Shown here piece after piece: positions 35,590-47,400 of a DNA stretch of 64,000 nucleotides (position 1 is its first letter; each line of letters starts with the position of its first letter). The notes under the pieces were generated by a model. The model was not told the origin of the DNA, did no database searches, and saw only the letters and a list, made by a program, of their open reading frames with translations. Source of the DNA: Apostichopus japonicus (Eukaryota; Echinodermata; Holothuroidea; Aspidochirotida; Stichopodidae). Both the position numbers and the translations under genes were made by a program. Location of the stretch: the NCBI RefSeq assembly GCF_037975245.1, contig NC_092569.1:9375001-9439000 (forward strand), in the 5' to 3' direction.

Positions 35590-37158
35590 TAGTCTCTTTA
35601 GTGTCAACACCAGTTTATCATCGTATTAATGTTGCTGGATTAACCGGACGTTACATGAATGATATGCCCTTTTTTGGAAGATGTACTTCGATGTAGATCT
35701 AACTTTTCATTTCCTTGAGCGTTCCATACAAACAGTTTTACTACTATATGTAAAAGCCATATGATCATCACGAACAAAGTCATTTCCTATTGAAAGGTCT
35801 TTCTTTTCACTTCCACAATAAACGTGTGAGTTAACAACTTGTTAAATTGTTAGGCCTACTAAAGAAATTTTGTGCCTTCAAGACTAAGGTAGGTGATCTA
35901 AGTATTTGTAAGGAATATTGTTTTGTTCATTCTGGTATTCAATAATATGTATGTACATATTTAACCATTGGTTATGGAGTACCGGTGTTCTGTTTAGCTT
36001 TCCGGTTGATATAACTCCATTACATCAATACGAATAAAGCTAAGGGTTATCATGAGGTCGGAATATTGTTTCACTTTTTTCGAACAATACTGGTACTGTT
36101 TGGTGACGTATTTGCCTTTTTCTAGAAAACAATCATTATAATATATAACTCGAAGTCAGTTGGGAATACTGAAGTCCGATTTCGGAAAATTCATATAAAC
36201 ATATATAACAGTCATGATCCACAAATCTCACTAAACTGTATACATGCTTTATTGAAATTATAGAATATATGTTATTATTATATTTTTGTTTGATGTTGCA
36301 AAGCATTGCAGTAGGAATTAATGTACACGACTATTTAATAAACTTTGATAAGTATACTAATTTAATTATATTTGTGTCCATTGATAAGTGTTACACAAAC
36401 TAAGACATACTCAGAAGGAACTGTATAAAGTGTAAAATTAAAGCAATGATCCCACCATTCTAGACAGCATTTAACTCCACGCCAGGCGCGTAGCCAGGAT
36501 TTTTTTCATGGGGGTGTTTGGCTGGAGACTGACTTGAGGGAGGGGTCTAAGGGGAGGGGGTGTCCCCTCCCGTTTGGCGAAAAAATGGAATTTTAAGGCC
36601 TCTAGATGCAAAATGGTGCAATGTTTGAGCTCAAATCATGCAAAAGAATATTGATAATTATTTTGTGGAATAATTCTATTCACATCAGAAAAATGTAATC
36701 CTATATAGACTCAATTATTGATGCAAGGAAAATGCGAACCTAAAAGAGATACCTTTCTCAATATATATAATGTACAAGCAACTAGGTTCAACTTCAACTC
36801 AAAAGTTTGAACTGTAAGAAGGATAATTTGGGGAATCAGAGATAAAAAGATCAAGGGAATTGCGGACCTATAGAGTTCCCCTTCGTTTGGACTGTACAAG
36901 TATGTTGACAAGCAAACTGGGAACCCAAAGAGTTAACGGTACTCTCACATCATTGATTTTGGCATATTTGGTATCACGGTTCTCTTAGAGTCTCACTAAA
37001 AGTAAAGCTAAAATCCCATTAGTGTGATAATTTAGAGTTTGTATAAGTTGGGCGTATACTGTAACGTGAGTCGTGACGATAGAGAAATTGTTACAGACGA
37101 AAGTCCAATCTTCTCGGCTTCTTCGCCAAGTCAGTAAGAATGACATCTGCGCTGACAG

Positions 37159-37604
37159 CAGTGGCGTAAGAAGGTACTTTTGAGTGGGGGCTGAAGACTG
37201 ATGGCCGGCCTGGGGGAGGGGTCTAAGGGGAGGGGTGTCCCCTCCTCTACGGATTTTTTTTTTTGCATTTCCAGGTGGCCTCAGATGCAAGTTGGTGCAA
37301 TATAGCACACTTCAACACCCACTCCATTTTGTAAATAATTTTGTATTTTCACCTGGCTTTATAGATGCAATTTGGTGCTCCAAATGAGATTTTTTTACTG
37401 CCAAAATGTTCTCAGCAATGAGGGAAGCGGGAATAGCATAAATGAGTAAAATGACGAATGTTGTTATCATTTATTGAGAAATGAAAAAGGGGTTTTCTGA
37501 CTTGCGAAGCGGGGGGGGGGGGAACGGAATGATACCTCCACCCCACCATATTTTTCACTGGGGGCTATCGCCCCCCCCCCCTCGCCCCGGTTCCTACGCC
37601 CTTA
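37159..37604. mobile_element. hAT-like MITE nested inside the 1.77-kb MITE
   Basis: The ends CAGTGGCGTAAGAAGG and the complement of TAAGGGCGTAGGAACC form imperfect terminal inverted repeats. A perfect 8-bp duplication GCTGACAG flanks them (37,151-37,158 and 37,605-37,612). It carries the same GGGAGGGGTCTAAGGGGAGG motif as its host element. Confidence 0.75.
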
Positions 37605-37967
37605 GCTGACAGGAACATCTCTGTGGATATTCAACAACGCTAGCCCATTTAGACGTTCTTGGCGGTTTTTCTGCCTTCTTTTCTTTCATGAAAAAAGAAT
37701 GGAGGGTGGTCTTTTGTCGCTTTTTGTCACTCATTTTGTCTCGCAATATTCAAGCTGTGCGCTATCTAGGAAATCGGCACTAGCGGCTCATAGTACGTAT
37801 GAAGCCTATATGATGTTCGTGACCTTTGAGCTATATATATCCGGTAGCTACAACGTTATTGTGCATGGCGATGCACCTGTTACGACATCGCTATGACTCA
37901 CTATGAGTTTCCTGCCCGCTGCTTGAACTTATCGCATAGTAGAGGGTACTCAACCTGAACGGTTTGA

Positions 37968-37969
<2 letters not shown>

Positions 37970-38029
<60 letters not shown>

Positions 38030-38030
38030 A

Positions 38031-38069
<39 letters not shown>
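37970..38069. repeat. AT microsatellite
   Basis: About 100 bp of AT dinucleotide with one ACATAAATAAAT interruption, inside the 1.77-kb MITE. It yields long false frames of YIYI repeats on the minus strand. Confidence 0.95.
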
Positions 38070-38072
<3 letters not shown>

Positions 38073-38539
38073 TACAAAGTGCATCGTTGTAAGGAGGATT
38101 GGAAGAGACTCGAGTGAGGCCCGGAGGAGGGTGCGATAATTATCACTAGCGTATCTCTCCAAGTCACTGGTGTTTTCTGCATATATTTGTGGGGGCACTT
38201 GGGCCATGGGGGGTGTTTGAACACCCAAAACACCCCCTTGGCTACGCGCGTGGAGTCCACGCAATAATACACACTGCGAAATAATATGTCCTCATATTAA
38301 GTTAACTGCGTAATTACATTGCGCCAGTTGTAATCTATGTTCCGCCTTAGCCAGTTTTTATTAACAGGTGAAGTAAAGTTCACAGTATAATATGCTAAAT
38401 AAATATGGAAACGTTGAGGTGCCGGCAAATGTAAAGGTTTTGTACTGCAACTGAGTTATTATCTTTTTTAGCCAGTGTTCAATAGCAGGTTATGTAATGC
38501 TTCACAGAGTATAATATACTAAATATCTATGGAAACGTT

Positions 38540-40930
38540 GAAGTGCCGGTGTGACAGTACAGAGTATCCCCCTGCACATTTAGTCCGGTCGGACATTATC
38601 TGCTGAAAGTTGTGTCCCCCCCCCCTCCTTCACAGCAAGTATAGTCCAGCCGGACGAAATGTCCTGGCACAAAATATCCGCAAATACTTCATAGTATATA
38701 TGTCCCGCATAAAATCATGGCAATTCGACATTCAAGAGGCAACTATTCATTATATCAATCATAAAAGCAGATGCATACCTAGTTTGATGGTACAGGAAAT
38801 TAATGAGATGTTTTGCGTTGCTACAAAACAAAACAAAAAAACTATAAAAAAAGAAAAATTAACAAGGCTTCCATCTGCTATTTCATCCTCCGTATATGTT
38901 GCATGTTGTATTCGGCCACTACATTGCGTTCATAGTCACCTTTACAGAGGGAGAGATCGCATAAACCTAACTTCCTCCCCAACAGAGGGCGGGTACAGGA
39001 TAGGGCAGGCAACAACCACAACAAATAATAGTTGCAGAGGTAAAAGATTACGAACCTAAAGAATTTAAAACTTCATTGTAGCCGTGTTTCCTTAACACAC
39101 AGCGGGTAAGATTTAGCAATTATGGTAAATGTACTTTATATGTCTACGAGACTTGCCTAGCCAACATGAAATTTCATCCGTGCATGTAGTTCATTATAGG
39201 ACGGGAACCGATGGAGTTACATTCTAAACGAAATCGGCAATTATGTATACAACACTCAGGCCTATACACAGAATTGTGAGTGCGAAGAGGGGGGTGATTT
39301 GGGATGGTAATTTATCGATTTGTGTCCTGGAGAGTAGTCTTGTTAAGTCCGTGACACGATATGTGATGAACTCTAAAATATTTCATTTGCTAGTAACAAC
39401 CCTGAGGTAGCTGGAAGATACTTCACTGACCTTGAAAATGTCATCACTGTCCCCACCCTCTCCGTACAGGCCTGACACCCATTTCTTTACTTTCATTACC
39501 ACTTTATTGTTTACGTACTTACACTTCCTGTGCTTTTCACTCTACCATCGAGCCAAGGTTTTCTCTCTTGGCAAAACGATGGAAGGGTCGTGCCCCCCCA
39601 ACCTCAAGACCATAACCTCGTTGCGATGGCCTTGCGTTAAGCAAATATTCATTCGTATAGACAAATGGTATTTGAACCCAGCCAATTTCAGCGATAAAGG
39701 ATCGTTGATTCTAATGATGACATATTTCGTCATGGACAAAAAGTGGTTCAAATACGAACGTATATGTAATAAGGCTTTAGGCTCTACATCCCCATAAAAA
39801 ATGGCACGGTGTCTTTTCCTAATGAAAGCAATGTTTCTGAAAAGGGCAGCAATACTTGTATTCTATCAACAATGTCAGCCACCACCTCCCTCCCTTATTC
39901 AAACACCTCTACTGATTCATTTATCATCAATTTACAGCCAATATGTTCAATTCGTTTGGAAACACTTTATCCCCTAAGAAAAAGCTGCAAACATCAAAGA
40001 AACAAAAAACAAGCCAAGATAACAAAAAGAACAAAACGAATAGGACAGAGTAGGTTGCAATATGCTAGATTTGTTTGTCTCATCATGTTTCTCACACTTT
40101 AAATACGTCATTCTTGTAGAGATAGGTTTGTTCAAAGAAAGTAAATGAAGTGAAAATCAAAACATGAAATTGGAAGATAGTCACAAATATCATATTGTGA
40201 ATCAATATCAGCCTGGACAAAGAGTAGTTAAGACCTCCAGGAAAGTACTTTTTGAAAACGTCTAGCAATTATAGTGGCCAGAACTTACGGCTATACAGAC
40301 TACTTTTAAATAATTAATTTTCCCAGACAGAGAGACTTTAACTAAACTTGAACTTTCCTTCATGTTGTGGACAACCTGTAAAATTACAACAGCTGGAGAA
40401 TTTACCTGTTTCCACAATCCACTAACAGGAATGCTATGGAGACCTGTTCGTGAACAGGACAACGATGCTTTGATCTCTTGGCACATCTTGCAACGTTTTA
40501 CATACCATACACGTTGATAGTTTTCCACAGAATTTAGGCATAATCTTTTCTCTAGAAATTCATGATCAAGGAGATATCATGTTTTCTTGCAAGAAAAAAA
40601 TGGGCTACAGAATTGGTAGTTTTAGCTGAAGTGTCACTGAAATTTAATTTCAATCTATATCAGTATCTGAAAATAGAAAATTCCCATTAATGTACATACT
40701 ACACGGCCACTACTTTGGTCTAGATTTGTTTAGTAAGTTTTCTTCCGCAGTAAGGTTGGCCTATAGAGAATATGGCATACCTAAAATAGGTACTATCAGG
40801 CCTTCAAAATACCACCAGCGTACAACCGATTATAATTTACCATAAGCCATTGCTTGAGTTTTTGCGAATGAGTTTTTTACAACTAAACACAAGTGGTAAA
40901 AGAATATCATTTGTGCACCAATCAGGCCTA
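38540..40930. other. Single-copy stretch upstream of the copy C gene
   Basis: No gene recognised. Frames at 38,610-39,059, 39,432-39,797 and 39,809-40,102 show no domain or splice structure. If the MS4A-like gene has a noncoding 5' exon and promoter, they probably lie here, but no core promoter could be assigned. Confidence 0.45.
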
Positions 40931-40939
40931 GAGGCCTAG

Positions 40940-41006
<67 letters not shown>
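40940..41006. repeat. AT microsatellite upstream of the first coding exon, copy C
   Basis: About 33 AT dinucleotides, 195 bp before the acceptor of the first coding exon, so probably within the 5' UTR intron. Confidence 0.95.
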
Positions 41007-41009
<3 letters not shown>

Positions 41010-41200
41010 GCCTGTAGGTGATATGATGTTAATCTTTATTAATTTAATTTATATCTGCTATACTACTTGCTAGACTTCGAATTCTATAATATCACTGGGC
41101 GTTAGCTGTATTTGATGTATTATGACAAACATTAAAAAGTTCTACAAGTACAAGCAATATCTGATTCAGTGAACCAAGATTTTATGATTATCTTTCTAGA

Positions 41201-41462
41201 CATAAACGGTTGTTCTACAAACATGGCTCAATTACCTAACTTTCGACAAGTCTTTCCTTTGAATCATCAACCCGCTGTACAGCAACAGGTCCCTCAAAAT
41301 GTTGGTGACCTCAAAGGATCAGATCTTCGGCTTGCAACGGGAACCATAATTATTCTTTGTGGCGTTCTTGAAATTATCATCGCTTCTTATTTAATATCTT
41401 TGGGTGACAGTCTCCATTGTCCATATTATGATCGCGTGGGCTGGGGACTCTGGAATGGTGCG
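41201..41462 (+). CDS. MS4A-like copy C, exon with start codon (TM1 and start of TM2)
   Basis: The exon opens after a TTTCTAG acceptor at 41,194-41,200, carries 22 nt of 5' UTR, and starts translation at ATG 41,223. It encodes 80 residues and ends at a GTAAGT donor at 41,463. An earlier in-frame ATG at 41,184 lies upstream of the acceptor and would be intronic, so 41,223 is preferred. Residues 36-60 form a strong hydrophobic helix (TM1); the last residues, GLWNGA, begin TM2. The corresponding exon of copy A would lie upstream of the window start. Confidence 0.8.
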
Positions 41463-44400
41463 GTAAGTGCACTTTTAAAAATATCACCTACTTCATGTAA
41501 TTCGCTTTTTCGGTTTACCGTCCGTTTTGTTAGTTTCTATTAAGAATTTTGATTCTTGATAATTGTTAAGATGCTATATAACAGCTTTCATTCCAACGAA
41601 CTCAGTTGAATATGTGTCACTTATATATGAGCTTATTTCTACCATACTGTTAACTGTTCGACGATATTCAATGCTACTGGAATGCTACTGGGGGCACCAA
41701 TATAAAATATATCATGGAAGATGAAACATCCTCATATCAAACTCATTTAGGTCACTTTATTTGAATCTTATTTTATCGTACATTCGTTTCATTGCAAACA
41801 TAGTTTCAGCCTAAATTACATCGACTGTTAAAACCAAACTCTGGCCCTTAATAATTCTGTCTTCAAAACATATTCACAAAATTTAGCAACATTTATCAAT
41901 TGCTTTATCACCATCAATAAGTTTGCACAAGAGTAATTCCTCTATACTTTCATTTTGCTGCTGTGTCGGTCTGTTGTTAACATGGTATGTTAACAAATGA
42001 TGAGCTCTGGCAACACATGACTGCTTCTTGCATGTTGTTTATGCACTTTCTGTGACAAGGAACGGAGTGAAGGATTACCTTACGGTACTTACTGGTATAA
42101 GATGACTCATCGCCTCGAAACATTAAAACAAAATAAACTTGATGGTTGTTTAATGATAAGGGAGAAAGATTTAGCTTTTGGAATGTATGTCTCACCACGT
42201 TATGCAAACAAAGTATCCAATCATACCTGAAAGGTTTAGAATTAAAATATGGAGTAGACTTGACATGACTTTCAACACAGGTTTGGTTTACGTGCAGGCC
42301 ATATTAAAGTAGGGAGGGGGAAAATGTCGATCAAGGAGCCCATTCGAGAAACCCAGTGGCTGATGCCATGCTCTAATATCGTATGACTAGATACAACAGC
42401 CTGTATATAAGCTGTACAATATTACTGTATATTGAGGACTATTGGTTAAGACTTACATTGCTGCATATATTTAACAAACTGACTCATGCTCACACAAGTT
42501 AGCAGCATATCATAGTTTCACACCAAAGGGACTTGGCGCTGAAATTTGTGGTACTTTTAATGCCCGGTTGTTTATAAGAAATCATCAAATTTGAGCATAG
42601 TTAGTAGAAAATACTGCATCAAAAAATCTAGTATTGCAAACCCTCGTTAATGTTTGAACAAACTGGAAACAGGCAGGTTGTGAGGTAAAACTAGTAACAT
42701 ACAAAAGTAGCACCTGGTTGACTCAAGATTTCCAGGAACCGGGAGATATATGTTTCATGAATTTAGCTCCTAGTAAGTTCTTTATTCTCATCCTTGGTGC
42801 CAACTATGTTAACTTCAGGGAAACTTTTAATTCATAACTAGTGCAAGATATTTTAGCATAGGGAATAGCCCCAGGATCATACACTTACTTCACTGATGGC
42901 AACCATGGATTAAGGACAGCAAATTTGGGGCTAGGCTACAGTAAGGTTAGGGTTCCGTGTCCGTTGCGTTACAGTGTGTGATACCAGGCTAGGCTGTTCC
43001 TACTAGGCTAGCCTGCACAATAAAGCGTAGCCTACAGTGTATTGTTACACAGTGTAGAGTATAGCCTAACAATTAACAATCATGAGTCAGGCAACAACTT
43101 CTATGATCATCGTGTATACTGTTAGTGGCGTTCCTTTCAAGACCCACCTCCTAACTTTCATTAGCAGCAGAATCTTCCAGCACGACTGGATTGTGATGTC
43201 GTGATGTTGTTTTAAACGAACAGAGTAAGAATCGAATCTGGCTTCAAAATTATCTTAAGATGATGCCTCAAGTGATCCTGACACGAGTCTTGCTATAGTG
43301 ATAGAAACCGAACTTATTTTCATCGGTACCTATGACAGGAAGCCATTCCCACTGTGCCGGTGCCTTGAGAGGGTTGGTTATTAAAATATTTACTCTTCTC
43401 CGGTGGTTTTGTAGGTTTACTAGAACAACCGTTAGCCTGGCACATAAGTATTTTCCTTGCATTCACACATTGCGAGACAGTGTTGTTTACCCATCAGAGT
43501 GCGTCCATGACGTCAGCGAAAACGGGTCTTGAACATTTATGAGCCGGTCTCATGCGTTTCGAACACAAAATTGGTCATCTTTGTTCATGTGTAACGGAAA
43601 ATTTCAGTAAAATTAAGCTGAATGCAAATTTTAGATTGTTTGTAAGGTGCTGTGCTGTACTAACGCAAGAATCCGTTAGATTATTCTTTTAAATAGGGCG
43701 TTATAATCGCCACTACCCTGCCTAATTTTGATCAAAGTAAACTATCAGTGTAGGTTGATGCTTTTGAGTGAGCTGTTCGTTGCTGCAAGCGAGAAGCCGG
43801 AAGTAGCGTCTATGTATGTGGTATAGTTCTGTGGTTGTGACAAGTTAAAAAGTCCACAGTTTGTGTTGACTGAGGTAAACCTCAGTGTGAGCACTGTACT
43901 GATATTCGATACAAGCGTAGCCTGCTTGGTAAAGTAGGTAGCTATTAATTATTGATTGTGGGCTTTTGAGTAACGGTACAGGTTTGGGGAAAAACCTTTC
44001 TATTACTAATCATCCATGCAATCCATGGCATCTATTATTATAATGGTTTGATACGTTCTCATGACCTCGTACTAACCTAAGGATACCTTTGATGTATGAT
44101 CACACAATTGATACAACTATTGTTAAATCGTGTTGTATATAAACAATATATATATATATATATATACTATGCGTAGGCGTATACATATTGAAGATAACTG
44201 ATGTCATCAGGCAGTTTTTAGTCACCTATATAAAGGGTGCATTTATTGTCATATTTACGCGAACGTAAACCATAACACCAGCTCCAAAATCTTCTCCAAT
44301 CAATAAATTCATGATAAATACTACTGCAATGATCAGACCCTAGCTTAGGTCAAACATATATATATGCATACATACAAACATATATGAATACACACACGAA

Positions 44401-47400
44401 CTAGACGTCCCCTCTAAATATAAATATATAATGTGGTAGATGTTGAGACGGTCGATGTCCTACCCTAACTCTAAAGCTTAAATGCCCTTAAGTAAACAAG
44501 ATGACCTAACTGAGAAAAAATGTCTCGCAACAATTCCTGCTGCATTCACCTACTGGCGATAATATATTATAAGCGTCACAGTTGTGGGTAGGGGTTTGCT
44601 GCCCTGTGGGGCAGAACTGATGGTAACCTTCGGTGTTCTTCACCTTTAATATCTACCAACAATTGTTAAAAACTAATATCACTGCTGTTTGATTTTTTGC
44701 TATTCCTATGATTTCCATTCTTTGCAGTTCGCCATAATAACAGGATCTTTCGGACTTGCCAGTACACGAGAGAAAAGCATCGTAAGTTTTCACCTATGAC
44801 CAAAACGCTAATATAGCTACCAGATGTAGTCATAATTTTATTAACATTGGGAATTACATGACAGCGTTACATCAATGATGTTGTGGATGTTGTATTTCTA
44901 CTATGACGTGTTTGTTTGGATATTGCTACAAGTTATAGTACAATATGCATGGTTGCGCATTACAATATAGAGAGGTTCATGATTTATTGAAGTTGTGTGA
45001 AGATTCAGCCATACTTTTCTAAATATCTCTTATTTACTGATTTCATTATTGACGTCAGTTGTGGGGGGGGGGGGAACAAGTAATCTAACCTCTACACTCA
45101 CTTGCCGTATCAAAGTTGGTATAAAGCCTACCACCCAACCTTTTGAATGTTTCCTTTGTAACTTCTTATTTTGACTAATCGTGATTATCCCGTATCCAAC
45201 AAATAAAGCTAAAACACTCAGGAGGTATCTAGATCAAGGCTCAACTGAACGACTGGTTCACGCTTTTGTTACCTCCTATCTGGATTACTGCAACAGTTTG
45301 TTTGTGAATTTGCCAGTTTCTCATATAGCTCCCCTTCGGAGAATTCAAAACGCTGATGCGCGCCTAGTCTAACTCACTAAAAAGTTTGATCACATCTCTC
45401 CTGTACTCCGTTCATTGCATTGGCTTCCCATCTCTCAGCGCATCCAGCTTAAGATCCTACTTCTCACATACAAAGTGATCAACGGGCTTGGCCCTTAATA
45501 TATCACAGACCTTCTTACTCCTTTGCGTCGGTCAACTACAGCTTCGCTTCGCTCTTCCAATCATGCGCATTTGCAATTAACTCCTGGTCAACGTACTCGC
45601 ACTCGTTATGGCGATCGTGCCTTTTCTGTCGCTGCGCCTTCTCTTTGAAACAAACTTCCATGTCTCGTTCGTGACTCTTCCTCCCTTTGTATTTTAAGAG
45701 ACAACCTAAAACATTTCTGTTTGATTCCTAGATTCTTTATTTTTTCCTTGATTTCCTTTGTCTCTTTCCTACTTTGTAAAGCGATTTGAAACGCTGTATT
45801 TAGCGCTATATAAGTGTAATTTATTATTATTATTCAAACATCATCAGTTATCAGAGCAATATTCAACTCGTATCTAAGATTATAGATATCATTATTGTCT
45901 TTAACATACATTATTTTACTTTTCACAGGTGATCACTTTTAAGATTCTTGCCATCATTGCAACACTAATATGTGGGTTATGCCTTGGATTTCAGGCGACT
46001 ATAACTGCATGTAATGGAGATGCTAACGTAAGGACCAAGGAAACATTATATATTATTCAAACAAATAGAAATCATACGAACATTTTATTTTCTTTACACG
46101 AAAGGTTGCTATTGACATCATTTTGCAATAGCTATAGTATATATTATTTATATAGTGATTCTCAACTACGCCATCGTCTCGTTTTATCAGGATAGGTAAA
46201 GTTGTGTTCATCCTTGCATTAAATGAAAATATTTCAGATCAATATGGTTCAATAATGTAAATGAAAAAGTATTTATTGTTCACATTCCTCTAACCTGAAT
46301 TATGGTAAAGCATCGTCTTGAAACAGCTGAAGTTTATATGAAGTGTCTTGTATGAGCCATGACGTTAAAGTCAATGTTCAAACTAAATCACTGATGTTTG
46401 TATGGTCAAAGGTTAATTAATAACAAAGGATGTTCGCCATGTGATTTGTGATGAAACTGTTGATTACATATTACAACCGTTTTCAGGTTGATACATGCCT
46501 AGTATTTTATATTTGCCTTTTGCTTCTCAATTTTACTAGGGTATTGGTCGATTCCTCTTGTACATCATAATTTGCAGTTCGTTTGGACTGCAATTCTTGG
46601 CTTGCATAATCGCAGCTAGTGCCACGTGTTTTAGAAATGGAGTACCCCAACATCAAGTGGTAAGTTTCCAACCCAGCTGCCAAGTGACATGTAATCTATT
46701 TCAATTAAACTTGCAGTACTAAAATTCATGTTTATGCAACAAACAAAAATACCAATCATGAGGGCCGAGGATCCTTTGAAAAGTCCGATTAACACTGAGT
46801 ACCGGCCTCTTGTTGACGATTCGTTTCTCCGATTATTCTATCTAGCTTTCTGCCTACTTTTTGCCTAGACCCTGACTTGCCAGTTTGTTCCTCCGAGGAG
46901 CGTTCTTTCTCTTTCGTCATTATGCAAACCAGTCAAATCCTCATCTTCGCTTGTCTCTGGTTCAATCATATATAGTCGAATCCAACAACCCCCACCAACC
47001 CTCTTCTCCACCCACCCACCCCACGTGTTTCAGCAGTGTAAACACAAAGAGAGTATACACAATATACACATAATGTACGTAGCATATACGCACGCATGGA
47101 AAGCCGTTTTAACATTTAATAAGGAATTTCAGATATCTCGAAATAATTTCAGATATCTTAAAATAAATTACAGATATCTCCAATTTATTTAAGATATCTA
47201 CAAATAATTGCAGATATCTTAAAATCAATTTCAGATACCTCGAAATACCAGAAAATTTTAGATATCTGTAATTGAATTCGAGATATCCCAAATTAAATTC
47301 GAGATATCTGAAAATGAATTCAAAATATCTGCAATTCTATTTCAGATATCTAAAATAGAATTACAGATATCTCGAATTCACTTTCAGATATCTGAAAATT

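Larger units (their letters stand above)
36482..38253. mobile_element. hAT-like non-autonomous transposon (MITE-like), 1.77 kb
   Basis: Terminal inverted repeats CCAGGCGCGTAGCCAGG and, at the right end, the complement of CCACGCGCGTAGCCAAG. Flanking 8-bp sequences ACTCCACG (36,474-36,481) and AGTCCACG (38,254-38,261) fit an 8-bp target duplication with one mismatch, as expected for hAT. The interior has no transposase, a GGGAGGGGTCTAAGGGGAGG motif shared with other MITEs here, another MITE, and a long AT microsatellite. Confidence 0.75.
35740..38533 (+). repeat. Tandem duplication, unit 2 (split by a MITE)
   Basis: Second unit, the same as 34,576-35,589 but interrupted by 36,482-38,253. The uninterrupted unit supplies the empty site (AACTCCACGCAATAATAC at about 35,310-35,327). 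Confidence 0.8.

Noticed and set aside
37901-38272. Minus-strand frames of 104 and 123 codons
   Set aside because: The middle is YIYIYI coded by the AT microsatellite and the rest lies within MITE sequence.
38610-39059. 149-codon frame as a protein gene
   Set aside because: No recognisable domain, lysine and threonine runs from simple sequence, and no splice or conservation support.
41169-41222. Upstream translation start for the copy C gene
   Set aside because: The GTG at 41,169 and ATG at 41,184 lie before a strong TTTCTAG acceptor; the ATG at 41,223 follows it and begins the conserved reading.
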